64,000 nucleotides of DNA, from NCBI RefSeq assembly GCF_026017845.1, contig NZ_CP100416.1, forward strand, positions 782,589 through 846,588, written 5' to 3'. Of this stretch, positions 26,611 through 37,995 are shown one piece after another (position 1 is the stretch's first letter; each line of letters begins with the position of its first letter). The DNA is from Amycolatopsis mediterranei (lineage in GTDB: Bacteria; Actinomycetota; Actinomycetes; Mycobacteriales; Pseudonocardiaceae). The position numbers and the translations under genes were made by a program. A model generated the notes under the pieces. That model was given only the letters and a program-made list of their open reading frames with translations. It made no database searches and was not told the origin of the DNA.

Positions 26611-26904
26611 GTGAGCGTGAACATCAAGCCGCTCGAGGACAAGATCGTTGTCCAGACGAGTGAGGCCGAGGAGACGACCGCTTCCGGCCTCGTCATCCCC
26701 GACACCGCCAAGGAGAAGCCCCAGGAGGGCAAGGTTCTGGCCGTGGGCCCGGGCCGGATCGACGACAAGGGCAACCGTGTCCCGCTGGACGTGAACGTCG
26801 GCGACGTCGTCATCTACTCCAAGTACGGCGGCACCGAGGTCAAGTACAACGGCGAGGACTACCTCATCCTGTCCGCCCGCGACGTGCTGGCCGTCATCAA
26901 CTGA
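26611..26904 (+). CDS. groES: Co-chaperonin GroES
   Basis: The heptameric lid of the GroEL chaperonin. It begins [15 protein letters not shown] and contains the mobile loop [30 protein letters not shown] and [30 protein letters not shown] 26611 gives 97 residues and has GGAGG about 8 bases upstream; an in-frame GTG at 26596 would remove that site. It is the first gene of groES-groEL1. Confidence 0.97.
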   Translation: MSVNIKPLEDKIVVQTSEAEETTASGLVIPDTAKEKPQEGKVLAVGPGRIDDKGNRVPLDVNVGDVVIYSKYGGTEVKYNGEDYLILSARDVLAVIN

Positions 26905-26923
26905 CGTCCGCTCGCAGCGCATG

Positions 26924-26961
26924 ACGCCCCGGGCCCCGCACAACGCCGGGGAGCGGGGCGT
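26924..26961 (+). terminator. Hairpin between groES and groEL1
   Basis: ACGCCCCG (26924-26931) pairs with CGGGGCGT (26954-26961), with an inner CCCCG/CGGGG pair. It lies in the 97-base gap between the two chaperonin genes. It could attenuate or process the message, so that GroES and GroEL1 are made in different amounts. Confidence 0.55.
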
Positions 26962-26989
26962 TCGTGCGTTCAAGACCACCGGAAGGTAA

Positions 26990-28615
<1,626 letters not shown>

Positions 28616-28745
28616 TTTCGATCCCGACGAGAGCGGGGCGGTACTCCTGGGAGGGACCGGTCACGAGAAGAGATTCGAGCCGGACGACGTCTTCGGCAGT
28701 GGCCTGACCGCGTCGGAGGCGGAGTTCGCCGCCGACCTGTCGGCC

Positions 28746-29591
28746 GTGCAGGCCGATGACGCCCTGCTCGACGCGCTCGGCGGGTCCGACCCGGCGCTGG
28801 CCGACGGTCTCGGCGACCAGGAGCTCAACGCGTTGCTGGTCGCGTGGCGAAGAGACATCGACAGCGAGCCGCTGGCCGAGCTCGTCGACGTCGACACCGC
28901 CGTGCGCACCGTCAGCACCGCCGCTCTCGCGAAGCGGCACGCTTCGAGCGGACGCCGCCGCAGGCTGCTCGTCCCGGTCGCCGTCGCCGCCGCCGTGCTG
29001 GCGATCGCCTTCACCGGCACCGGGCTGGCCGCGCGCTCCGCGCAACCCGGCGACACGCTGTGGGGCCTCGCCAAGGTCCTCTACTCCGACCACACCCGTT
29101 CCGTCGAGGCGGCCGCGACAGCGAAGCTCGACCTCGAGAAGGCCAACCTCGCCATCGCCGGCGGCAACCTCGACGCCGCCCGCCAGGCCCTCCAGGACGC
29201 CCAGGCCGCCCTGTCGCAGGTCACCGACGAGGAGAACCGTGACCAGCTGATGGAGCAGCACCGGCAGCTCGCCGCCCAGCTCCAGAACCCCGAAGCGCCG
29301 GTCCAGGGCCCGATCCAGACCTCGATCCCGCCGGTTTCGCCCGGCGCGCCGACGAGCCAGGTGCCGCCGGCCGGGTCGGCGTCGTCCCTCCCGGGCAGCG
29401 GCAGCGGCACCACGAGCCTGCCGGGCAGCGTGACGCCGACGCCGACACCCCCGCCGCCGACCACAACGCCCCCGCCGCCGACCACGACCCCGCCGCCGCC
29501 GACCACCACCGGCGCCACCGGCAACGACCCGGGCACCCCACGCAGCGAGTCCGCCGGCGGTCAGCCGCAGGGCGTCAGCGAAACGCCGTAG
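28746..29591 (+). CDS. rsdA: Anti-sigma-D factor RsdA-like membrane protein (start uncertain)
   Basis: A single-pass anti-sigma factor. DDALLDALGG near the N-terminus corresponds to the sigma-D-binding motif, then a cytoplasmic domain to RRRRLLVPVAVAAAVLAIAFTG (membrane helix), QPGDTLWGLAKVLYSD, an alpha-helical/coiled-coil outer part (ANLAIAGGNLDAARQALQDA) and a long Pro/Thr tail with repeated PPPPTTTP. The reading frame stays open upstream into the groEL1 stop, with GSGLTASEAEFAADLSAV in frame but no ATG or GTG; the first GTG is 28746. The sigD and regulator genes that normally separate groEL1 and rsdA are absent (130-base gap), so this anti-sigma factor has no adjacent partner. Confidence 0.8.
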   Translation: MQADDALLDALGGSDPALADGLGDQELNALLVAWRRDIDSEPLAELVDVDTAVRTVSTAALAKRHASSGRRRRLLVPVAVAAAVLAIAFTGTGLAARSAQPGDTLWGLAKVLYSDHTRSVEAAATAKLDLEKANLAIAGGNLDAARQALQDAQAALSQVTDEENRDQLMEQHRQLAAQLQNPEAPVQGPIQTSIPPVSPGAPTSQVPPAGSASSLPGSGSGTTSLPGSVTPTPTPPPPTTTPPPPTTTPPPPTTTGATGNDPGTPRSESAGGQPQGVSETP

Positions 29592-29594
29592 GAC

Positions 29595-29644
29595 GGACAC
29601 AGAAAAGCCCTGGTGAGGAAGCTCACCAGGGCTTTTCTCTGTCC
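29595..29644. terminator. Strong bidirectional terminator
   Basis: GGACACAGAAAAGCCCTGGT and the matching right arm at 29622-29644 form a 23-bp stem with one mismatch and a GAAG tetraloop. The A-rich and T-rich flanks provide a T tract in either direction. It lies between the convergent rsdA and DUF5319 genes. Confidence 0.9.
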
Positions 29645-29657
29645 GGAGGAAGCGCGC

Positions 29658-30044
29658 TCAGTAGGCGCTTTCGTTGGCCGTCACACCGTCGGCGAAGCCG
29701 CGGCAGTAGTCCCAGCTGACGTAGTCGCCGGGGTTCGGGTCGTAGGCCGGCTCGTGCGGGCGCATCCGCCCGTCGGCCAGCAGCTGCTCGAGGCTCGCCC
29801 GCAGGAGGTGCCAGTCGTGGTAGTGCGGTTCGTCGCACTCACCGCAGTCGACGACGATCCCGCGGACCCCACGGGGTTCGAGGAGAGCCTGGTAGACGGC
29901 CAGATCCGAGAGATCGGCCAGTAGTTCGGTGCGTTCGGAGTCGCTGATCGGCTCGTCCAGCCGGTCCTCGGGGTCTCCGAATGCGCGGGCCGGGTCATCC
30001 GGGTCGTCCGCGAACGGGTCTGGAGGCAGGACATCGTGCGCCAC
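29658..30044 (-). CDS. DUF5319-like conserved actinobacterial protein
   Basis: A 128-residue acidic protein of unknown function. Recognisable blocks are LPPDPFADDPDDPARA, LLADLSDLAVYQALLEPRGVRGIVVDC, CGECDEPHYHDWHLLRASLEQLL and RPHEPAYDPNPGDYVSWDYCRGFADG. The Cys and His residues in CGECDEPHYHDW could bind metal. It corresponds to M. tuberculosis Rv3412, which lies at the same place between rsdA and guaB. GTG 30044 was chosen because the family begins immediately before LPPDPFAD. Confidence 0.85.
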   Translation of the reverse strand: MAHDVLPPDPFADDPDDPARAFGDPEDRLDEPISDSERTELLADLSDLAVYQALLEPRGVRGIVVDCGECDEPHYHDWHLLRASLEQLLADGRMRPHEPAYDPNPGDYVSWDYCRGFADGVTANESAY

Positions 30045-30118
30045 GGCCTGCACGGTACCGGGCGGCCCGGCCGGCCCGCCCACCGCCCGGGGCGGGCGCC
30101 GGGCGGCGGATATCATGA

Positions 30119-31714
<1,596 letters not shown>

Positions 31715-31749
31715 CCAGGGCGATCTTTTCCGCTACTGCAAGCAGGCGG

Positions 31750-31780
31750 CCCGCACTCCGGACCCGGTCCGAAGTGCGGG
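31750..31780 (+). terminator. Terminator after guaB
   Basis: CCCGCACTCCGGA (31750-31762) faces TCCGAAGTGCGGG (31768-31780) with one mismatch and a 5-base loop, followed by CTTCTC. It lies 35 bases after the guaB stop. Confidence 0.8.
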
Positions 31781-31865
31781 CTTCTCGCTGAGTCACCGTG
31801 ACCTAGCGTGCTTACGGTAATCGGTCTATCGCCTTGCGTGGCCATGGTGGTGTGCACTAGGACAC

Positions 31866-32393
31866 ATGACGGCCGACCGGCTCACCCGCGTGCTGCGCAA
31901 GGTGTTCTTCACGGCCGTCGCCCTCGTGTCGCTGCTGCTCGGCGGTGTGGTGTGCCTGATGTGCCAGGTGCTGGCCGGGCGCGACGCACCGACGTACCGC
32001 GTGGAGGGCCACGTGGTGTCCCACGCGCGCGGCGAGCTCCCGGTCGGCGGCAACGAGGACGCGGTGAGCCACACCATCGCGGTCGACGCCGGCGACCGGC
32101 ACTACCGCGTCACCGCGGTGGACCCTGGCCTGGACCTGCCGTCGGGCCAGCCGGTGACGCTCGACGTGTCGACGGCGGACGGCAGCATCGCGTACCTGCG
32201 CGCGGGCGGCGGCGTGGTCGACCTGCGCTCCGGCGTGGTGCGGCCGGTCCTGCTGATCTCCACGGCCTTGCTCGCCCTGGGCGCGGTGTACTTCGGCGCG
32301 GTCCGGCTGAACGTCTACCCGCCGGTGGCGACCTGGCTGGCCCTGGCGCTGGGTGCGCTGCTGGCGCCGGTCGTCGTGTTCGTGCGGGTGTAG
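31866..32393 (+). CDS. Small polytopic membrane protein, DUF3592-like
   Basis: A 175-residue protein of unknown function. A hydrophobic helix (VFFTAVALVSLLLGGVVCLMCQVL, about 13-36) precedes an extracytoplasmic beta-rich domain (YRVEGHVVSHARGELPVGG, then TIAVDAGDRHYRVTAVDPG) of roughly 85 residues. Two more helices (VRPVLLISTALLALGAVYFGAV and VATWLALALGALLAPVVVFV) end the protein. The architecture resembles DUF3592 membrane proteins, but I do not recognise a close family. It sits between guaB and guaB3, with a promoter probably in 31781-31865. Confidence 0.65.
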   Translation: MTADRLTRVLRKVFFTAVALVSLLLGGVVCLMCQVLAGRDAPTYRVEGHVVSHARGELPVGGNEDAVSHTIAVDAGDRHYRVTAVDPGLDLPSGQPVTLDVSTADGSIAYLRAGGGVVDLRSGVVRPVLLISTALLALGAVYFGAVRLNVYPPVATWLALALGALLAPVVVFVRV

Positions 32394-32470
32394 ACCCCCG
32401 TGCGCAGGTCACCCACGCGGACTGGCGACAATGGGGCACGGCAGATTGTCGTCGGCGGAGGAGGCTTCAC

Positions 32471-33604
32471 GTGCGGGACCTGGTCGAGATCGGGATGGGC
32501 CGCACCGCGCGGCGGGCGTATGACCTCGACGACGTCGAGATCGTGCCGTCGCGGCGCACTCGCTCGTCCTCGGTGGTGTCCACGTCCTGGCAGATCGACG
32601 CCTACCGCTTCGACCTGCCGCTCGTCACGCACCCGACCGACGCGATCGTCTCGCCCGGCACCGCGGTCGCCGTCGGCGAGCTCGGCGGTCTGGGCGTGCT
32701 CAACGCCGAAGGGCTCTGGGCGCGGCACGCGAACGTCGAGGACGCCATCTTCCAGCTGGTCCGCGCGGCCGAGGACCTCGAGGACCCGACCGCGGTCGGC
32801 CGCGTGCTGCAGGAGCTGCACGCCGCGCCGATCCGGCTCGACCTGCTGACCGAGGCGATCAAGACCGTCCGCGAGTCCGGCGTCACGGTCGCTGCCCGGG
32901 TCAGCCCGCAGCACGCCGCCGAGCTGACCCCGGACCTGATCGCGGCCGGCGTCGAAATCCTCGTCGTGCAGGGCACGATCATCTCCGCCGAGCACGTCCA
33001 GCGCGACGCCGAGCCGCTGAACCTCAAGGAGTTCATCGGCCGCCTCGACGTCCCGGTCATCGCCGGCGGCGTCAGCGACTACCGCACCGCGATGCACCTC
33101 ATGCGCACCGGCGCGGCCGGGGTCATCGTGGGCCACGGCTACACGCCGGGCGTGACGAGCACCGACCGCGTGCTCGGCATCGGCGTCCCGATGGCCACCG
33201 CGATCATCGACGCCGCGGCCGCCCGCCGCGACTACCTCGACGAGACGGGCGGCCGGTACGTGCACGTGCTCGCCGACGGTGGCATGACGGTGTCGGGCGA
33301 CATCGCCAAGGCCATCGCGTGCGGCGCGGACGCCGTCATGCTCGGCTCCCCGCTGGCCGCCGCCTCCGACGCGCCCGGTCAGGGCCTGTACTGGACGGCG
33401 GCCGCGGCGCACCCGTCATTGCCGCGTTCGCGCGTGGCGGCCGGCCCCGACTACGCCGTGGACCTCAAGACCCTGCTGTTCGGGCCGTCGTCGGACGCAG
33501 AGGGCGTGGTGAACCTGTTCGGGGCCCTTCGCCGGGCGATGGCGAAGACGGGCTACTCGGACCTCAAGGAGTTCCAGCGGGTGGGCCTCACCGTCCGCCG
33601 GTGA
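32471..33604 (+). CDS. guaB3: GuaB3-family IMP dehydrogenase-like protein
   Basis: A 377-residue IMPDH/GMPR-barrel protein without CBS domains. It matches actinobacterial GuaB3 along its length: [115 protein letters not shown] and YSDLKEFQRVGLTVRR. At the place where GuaB has its catalytic cysteine, this protein reads GHGYTPGVTSTD, so the classical IMPDH mechanism is unlikely. The GTG start has GGAGGAGG upstream. Its exact reaction in actinobacteria is unsettled. Confidence 0.92.
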   Translation: MRDLVEIGMGRTARRAYDLDDVEIVPSRRTRSSSVVSTSWQIDAYRFDLPLVTHPTDAIVSPGTAVAVGELGGLGVLNAEGLWARHANVEDAIFQLVRAAEDLEDPTAVGRVLQELHAAPIRLDLLTEAIKTVRESGVTVAARVSPQHAAELTPDLIAAGVEILVVQGTIISAEHVQRDAEPLNLKEFIGRLDVPVIAGGVSDYRTAMHLMRTGAAGVIVGHGYTPGVTSTDRVLGIGVPMATAIIDAAAARRDYLDETGGRYVHVLADGGMTVSGDIAKAIACGADAVMLGSPLAAASDAPGQGLYWTAAAAHPSLPRSRVAAGPDYAVDLKTLLFGPSSDAEGVVNLFGALRRAMAKTGYSDLKEFQRVGLTVRR

Positions 33605-33782
33605 GGTGGCCGAGGAACGCGGCGAAAGCGGCCGCGGAGTAGACGAGGACCGGCCGGGGCACCGCTTGCTTGGTGTCCCGGACCCCGACGATGCCGGGGC
33701 CGGTGCCGATCTCGACGCAGGCGTTCTCTTCGAAGTGGCTGTGGCTCGACTTGCGCCAACCGGTGAGCGTTCGTGGGCTCAT
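33588..33782 (-). CDS. DUF397 protein, no adjacent XRE partner
   Basis: A 64-residue DUF397 protein: GWRKSSHSHFEENACVEIG, then GVRDTKQAVPRPVLVYSAAAFAAFLGHL. DUF397 genes in actinobacteria normally sit just after a helix-turn-helix (XRE) regulator gene and act with it, often near developmental or secondary-metabolite loci. Here the upstream minus-strand DNA (33783-33936) contains no regulator. The last 17 bases overlap the end of guaB3 on the opposite strand. ATG 33782 starts the conserved region. Confidence 0.85.
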   Translation of the reverse strand: MSPRTLTGWRKSSHSHFEENACVEIGTGPGIVGVRDTKQAVPRPVLVYSAAAFAAFLGHLTGGR

Positions 33783-33876
33783 CGTGGTGTCTCCCGCCCT
33801 TGTGTCCCGCCCGGCGGTGATTCGCCGACGTGGACATCGACCACTGTTGAGATTACCCACTATTGTCGTCGGACAA

Positions 33877-33929
33877 GCGTAACTGGCCGGTAACTTACCT
33901 CTGGTCAGAACGCCGGGCCGGAGTTACGC
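33877..33929. promoter_or_regulatory. Inverted repeats upstream of the GMC oxidoreductase gene
   Basis: GCGTAACT (33877) and AGTTACGC (33922-33929) form an 8-bp inverted repeat with 37 bases between. Inside it GTAACTGGCCGGTAAC contains a direct repeat and GGTAACTTACC is a short palindrome. The right arm ends 7 bases before the GTG start, so a bound protein could block initiation. No recognisable KstR-type box was found. Confidence 0.4.
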
Positions 33930-33936
33930 TCCAGGT

Positions 33937-35649
33937 GTGACTGCCAGTAACACCACCACCAGCGCGGGTGGCCCCGACTACGACGTCGTCGTGGTGGGGT
34001 CGGGGTTCGGCGGCAGCGTTGCGGCGCTGCGGCTCACCGAGAAGGGCTACCGGGTCGCCGTCGTCGAGGCGGGCCGCCGGTTCGCCGACGACGAGTTCGC
34101 GAAGACGTCGTGGGACCTCAAGCGCTACCTCTGGGCACCGCAGGTCGGCTGCTACGGCATCCAGCGCATCCACATGCTCAACGACGTCATGGTGCTGGCG
34201 GGCGCCGGTGTCGGCGGCGGCTCGCTCGTCTACGCGAACACGCTGTACCGGCCGCTCCGGCCGTTCTACCGCGACCGGCAGTGGGCGCACATCACCGACT
34301 GGGAGTCCGAGCTCGCCCCGCACTACGACCAGGCGAGCCGCATGCTCGGCGTCGTCACGAACCCGACGATCACCCCGTCGGACGTCGTGATGCGCGAGGT
34401 CGCGAAGGACATGGGGGTCGCCGATTCGTTCCACCCGACGCCGGTCGGCGTCTACTTCGGCAAGCCGGGCGAGCGCGCCGCCGATCCGTACTTCGGCGGC
34501 GCCGGCCCGGCCCGCACCGGCTGCACCGAATGCGGCTCCTGCATGACCGGCTGCCGCGTCGGCGCGAAGAACACGCTGGTCAAGAACTACCTCTACCTCG
34601 CCGAGCAGGACGGCGCGCAGGTCATCCCGCTCACCACGGTGACCGCCGTGACGCCGATCGACGGCGGCTACGAGATCTCGCTCAAGAAGACCGGGACGAC
34701 CTCGAAGAAGTTCCGCACGACGATCACGGCCGAAAAGGTCGTCTTCGCCGCGGGGACCTGGGGCACCCAGAACCTGCTGCACCGGATGAAGGACACCGGA
34801 CGGCTGCCGCAGCTCTCGCGGCGGCTCGGCGAGCTGACCCGCACGAACTCCGAGGCCATCATCGGCGCGGCCCGGACCGACGTCGACGAGAGCCGGAACT
34901 TCAGCCGCGGCGTCGCGATCACCTCGTCGATCCACCCGGACGAAAACACCCACATCGAGCCGGTCCGCTACGGCAAGGGCAGCAACGCGATGAGCCTGCT
35001 GCAGACGATCGCGACCGACGGCGCCTCGCCGGTGCCGCGCTGGCGGCAGGCCGTCACGTTCATGCTCAAGCACCCGGTCCAGGCCGCGAAGCTGCTCAAC
35101 GGCTACCGCTGGAGCGAGCGCACGGTGATCCTGCTGGTGATGCAGAGCCTGGACAACTCGATCACCACCTACACCAAGCGCGGGCTGTCCGGCCGCCGCA
35201 AGTACACGTCCAAGCAGGGCCACGGCGAACCGAACCCGAGCTTCATCCCGGCCGGTCACGAGGCCAACGAGCGCACGGCCGAGCACATCGGCGGCATGGC
35301 GGGCGGCACCTGGGGCGAGATCTTCGACATCCCGCTGACGGCGCACTTCATCGGCGGCGTCCCGATCGGCGCGACGGCCGACGAGGGCGTGATCGACCCG
35401 TACCACCGCGTGTTCGGCTACCCGGGCCTGTCGGTGGTGGACGGCGCCGCGATCACCGCCAACCTCGGCGTGAACCCGTCGCTGACGATCACCGCCCAGG
35501 CCGAGCGTGCGTTCTCCTTCTGGCCGAACAAGGGCGAGGAGGACCTGCGCCCGGCGCAGGACGTGCCCTACGCGCGGCTGGAGCCGATCGCGCCGAAGAA
35601 CCCGGCCGTCCCGGCCGAAGCCCCCGCCGCCCTGCGTCGTTCCTCCTAG
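33937..35649 (+). CDS. GMC-family FAD oxidoreductase, cholesterol oxidase-like (ChoD)
   Basis: A 570-residue flavoprotein. FAD-binding VVVVGSGFGGSVAALRLTEKGYRVAVVEAG begins the protein; GAGVGGGSLVYANTL is the second flavin motif. CTECGSCMTGCRVGAKNTL resembles an iron-sulfur cluster loop, as in the M. tuberculosis ChoD family, and GGVPIGATADEGVIDPYHRVFGYPGLSVVDGAAITANLGVNPSLTITAQAERA closes the fold with the conserved HPxxG-like region. It occupies the place of choD in the mycobacterial order. Real substrate is uncertain; a sterol or other 3-hydroxy lipid is inferred. Confidence 0.85.
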   Translation: MTASNTTTSAGGPDYDVVVVGSGFGGSVAALRLTEKGYRVAVVEAGRRFADDEFAKTSWDLKRYLWAPQVGCYGIQRIHMLNDVMVLAGAGVGGGSLVYANTLYRPLRPFYRDRQWAHITDWESELAPHYDQASRMLGVVTNPTITPSDVVMREVAKDMGVADSFHPTPVGVYFGKPGERAADPYFGGAGPARTGCTECGSCMTGCRVGAKNTLVKNYLYLAEQDGAQVIPLTTVTAVTPIDGGYEISLKKTGTTSKKFRTTITAEKVVFAAGTWGTQNLLHRMKDTGRLPQLSRRLGELTRTNSEAIIGAARTDVDESRNFSRGVAITSSIHPDENTHIEPVRYGKGSNAMSLLQTIATDGASPVPRWRQAVTFMLKHPVQAAKLLNGYRWSERTVILLVMQSLDNSITTYTKRGLSGRRKYTSKQGHGEPNPSFIPAGHEANERTAEHIGGMAGGTWGEIFDIPLTAHFIGGVPIGATADEGVIDPYHRVFGYPGLSVVDGAAITANLGVNPSLTITAQAERAFSFWPNKGEEDLRPAQDVPYARLEPIAPKNPAVPAEAPAALRRSS

Positions 35650-35659
35650 ACTCGGGGCC

Positions 35660-36367
35660 GTGACGGCATCCGAGAAGGCACACGCACTGCTCGACGGCAT
35701 CCGGAAGCTCGACGACGAATGGGCGCGGGCCATCGGCGGCCTCGGCGAACCCGAGCTGCGCGCCCCCAGCGCGTTGCCCGGCTGGTCGCGCGCCCACGTC
35801 CTCACGCACGTCGCCCGCAACGCCGACGGCCTGCAGAACCTGCTGGTCTGGGCGAACACCGGCGTCGAGACGCAGATGTACCCCAGTGCCGAGGCCCGCG
35901 AGCGGGACATCGAAGCCGGCGCCCAGCGCCCGGCCGCCGACCTGCTCGCGGACTTCGTCGCGTCGGCCGGGCGGTTCGAGCAGTACGCCGCCGCGATGCC
36001 GGACGACGCCTGGGCGCGCGAGGCCCGCAACCGGCAGGGCGCGCCCGTCACCGGGGCCGTCGTGGCGCGGATGCGGCTGTCGGAACTGACCATCCACCTC
36101 GCCGACCTCGACCGCGGCTACGACCTCGACCGCGTGCTCGCGCTGCTCGGCCCGCTCACCGAGGACGTCGTCCAGCACGCCGTCACCTCGCGCGGCGCCC
36201 ACCTGCCGGCCCTGCACCTGGCCACCGACGGATTCGCGTGGACGATGGGCTCCGCTCCGAAGACGACCGTCCGCGGGTCGGCCGGGGAGCTGCTGGCCTG
36301 GCTCAGCGGGCGTTCCGACGGCGCCGCCCTCGACGGCGACGTCCCCCGGCTCCCCGCCTGGGCGTGA
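35660..36367 (+). CDS. Mycothiol-dependent maleylpyruvate isomerase-like protein
   Basis: A 235-residue member of the DinB/MDMPI superfamily. The N-terminal four-helix domain shows LPGWSRAHVLTHVARNADGLQNLLVWANTG, with His residues suited to a divalent metal and thiol cofactor. LSELTIHLADLDRGYDL supplies the third histidine, and a C-terminal SCP2-like region ends the protein (AWTMGSAPKTTVRGSAGELLAWLSGR). Mycothiol is the actinobacterial thiol, so isomerisation or thiol transfer is possible. GTG 35660 is 10 bases after the oxidase stop, suggesting co-transcription. Confidence 0.8.
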   Translation: MTASEKAHALLDGIRKLDDEWARAIGGLGEPELRAPSALPGWSRAHVLTHVARNADGLQNLLVWANTGVETQMYPSAEARERDIEAGAQRPAADLLADFVASAGRFEQYAAAMPDDAWAREARNRQGAPVTGAVVARMRLSELTIHLADLDRGYDLDRVLALLGPLTEDVVQHAVTSRGAHLPALHLATDGFAWTMGSAPKTTVRGSAGELLAWLSGRSDGAALDGDVPRLPAWA

Positions 36368-36438
36368 CCGGCCCGCTCCGCCCGGTGAGCGCCTTGCGCC
36401 CGCTCTACACTGGGCGTCCCGGCCCCGAGGAGTCCGCT

Positions 36439-37944
36439 GTGGACAGTGAGCACGACCAGGGGCGGCCCGGCGTCCGCCGCCGGACGTTCCTGCGGATCGC
36501 GGGCGTCTCGGCCGCCGGCGCCGTCGCCGCCGCGTGCGGGCCGGAGAACCCCGCGGCCCCGGTCGCCTCGACGGCCCCGGTGGACCCGACGTCGACCCCG
36601 ACGGCCACCCGGCTGCCCACCGGGCCGCCGAACTGGGACGAGCTGCGCCCCCGGCTGACCGGCGGCCTGCTGCGTCCGGGCTCCGAAAGCTACGACACCG
36701 CCAAGCACGGCTTCAACCAGCTGTTCGACGGCAACAACCCGGTCGCCGTCGCGACCGTGTCGAGCGCCAAGGACGTCCAGGCCTGCCTGCAGGCGGCCGC
36801 CGGACGTGTCGCGATCGCCGCGCGCAGCGGCGGCCACAGCTACGCCGGCTACTCGGTGCCGGTGGGCGGGCTGGTCATCGACGTGGCCGCGCTGAACAAG
36901 ATCGACGTCCAGGGCGGCAAGGCCGTGATCGGCGCCGGTGCGAAGCTGACGGACGTCTACGCCGCGCTGGCCAGGGCCGGGCGCGCGCTGCCCGCCGGGA
37001 CCTGCCCCACGGTCGGGATCGCCGGGCTGACCCTCGGCGGCGGCATCGGCGTGCTCGCCCGCAAGTACGGCTTGACCTGCGACCACCTGAGTTCCGCCCA
37101 GATCGTCACCGCCGACGGCCGGACGCTCACCGCGTCCGCGAGTTCCGAACCGGACCTGTTCTGGGCGCTGCGCGGCGGGGGCGGCGGCAACTTCGGCATC
37201 GTCACCGAGTTCACCTTCGACACCGATCCGGCGCCGGAAGCGCTGACGGTGTTCTCGCTGCGCTTCCCGGACGGGTCCGCGAGCGGCGTGCTCGCCGCGT
37301 GGCAGCAGTGGATCGCCGCGATGCCGCCGGAGCTCTGGGCGAACCTGGTGCTCTCGGGCGGGTCGCCGGTGCAGTGCCGCGTCGGCGGCTGCTACGTCGG
37401 AGGCGCCGCCGGGCTCAACACGCTGCTGAACAACCTGACCACCAACGCCGGCGCCCGGCCGACGCAGCGCGTGGTGAAGACCCTGGACTACCTCGGCGCC
37501 ATGAAGTACTTCGAGGGCAGCTCGAACCGCCAGTCGTTCGTCGCCTCCTCGCGGATGATCACCGCCCCGGTCGACGCCGCGAAGGTCGTCGCGGTCGCCG
37601 ACGGCCGGGCGGGCATGGACCTGCTCATCGACGGTCTCGGCGGCGCGGTGGCCGGGCCGGCCAAGAACGCCACCGCGTTCTGGCACCGCGACGCGCTGGC
37701 CAGCGTCCAGGTCTACGCGCAGGCGACGACGAAGACCCGGACGAAGGTCGCGCAGGCGGTCGGTGACGTCGTCGCGGGACTCGCCGCGGCCGGTGCGGAC
37801 GGCGGGTACGTCAACTACATCGACCCGGCCCTGCCCGACTGGAAGGCCGCCTACTACGGCGACAACGCCAAACGCCTGCAGGACGTCGCGAACAAGTACG
37901 ACCCCAACAACGTCTTCCGGTTCGGGCAGGGCGTCGTTAGTTGA
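36439..37944 (+). CDS. Secreted berberine-bridge-type FAD oxidoreductase (Tat substrate)
   Basis: A 501-residue flavoprotein with a twin-arginine signal (VRRRTFLRIAGVSAAGAVAAACG) that ends in a possible lipobox cysteine at residue 33. The PCMH-type FAD domain shows ARSGGHSYAGYSV, whose His is expected to bind FAD covalently, and GTCPTVGIAGLTLGGGIGVLARKYGL, whose Cys is the second covalent link in bicovalent family members. ALRGGGGGNFGIVTEFTF and the C-terminal BBE segment YYGDNAKRLQDVANKYDPNNVFRFGQG are present. Substrates of such enzymes are often sugars or phenolics; here unknown. GAGGAG precedes the GTG. Confidence 0.87.
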   Translation: MDSEHDQGRPGVRRRTFLRIAGVSAAGAVAAACGPENPAAPVASTAPVDPTSTPTATRLPTGPPNWDELRPRLTGGLLRPGSESYDTAKHGFNQLFDGNNPVAVATVSSAKDVQACLQAAAGRVAIAARSGGHSYAGYSVPVGGLVIDVAALNKIDVQGGKAVIGAGAKLTDVYAALARAGRALPAGTCPTVGIAGLTLGGGIGVLARKYGLTCDHLSSAQIVTADGRTLTASASSEPDLFWALRGGGGGNFGIVTEFTFDTDPAPEALTVFSLRFPDGSASGVLAAWQQWIAAMPPELWANLVLSGGSPVQCRVGGCYVGGAAGLNTLLNNLTTNAGARPTQRVVKTLDYLGAMKYFEGSSNRQSFVASSRMITAPVDAAKVVAVADGRAGMDLLIDGLGGAVAGPAKNATAFWHRDALASVQVYAQATTKTRTKVAQAVGDVVAGLAAAGADGGYVNYIDPALPDWKAAYYGDNAKRLQDVANKYDPNNVFRFGQGVVS

Positions 37945-37949
37945 TCAGC

Positions 37950-37962
37950 GGAGCGAAGCTCC
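37950..37962. terminator. Short hairpin between convergent genes
   Basis: GGAGC-GAA-GCTCC lies between the FAD oxidoreductase and aldehyde dehydrogenase stop codons, with a second CTCCG nearby. The stem is only 5 bp, so it is a weak candidate. Confidence 0.35.
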
Positions 37963-37995
37963 TCCGTTGAGGGTGGTGGCGGGGGCATGGATGGA

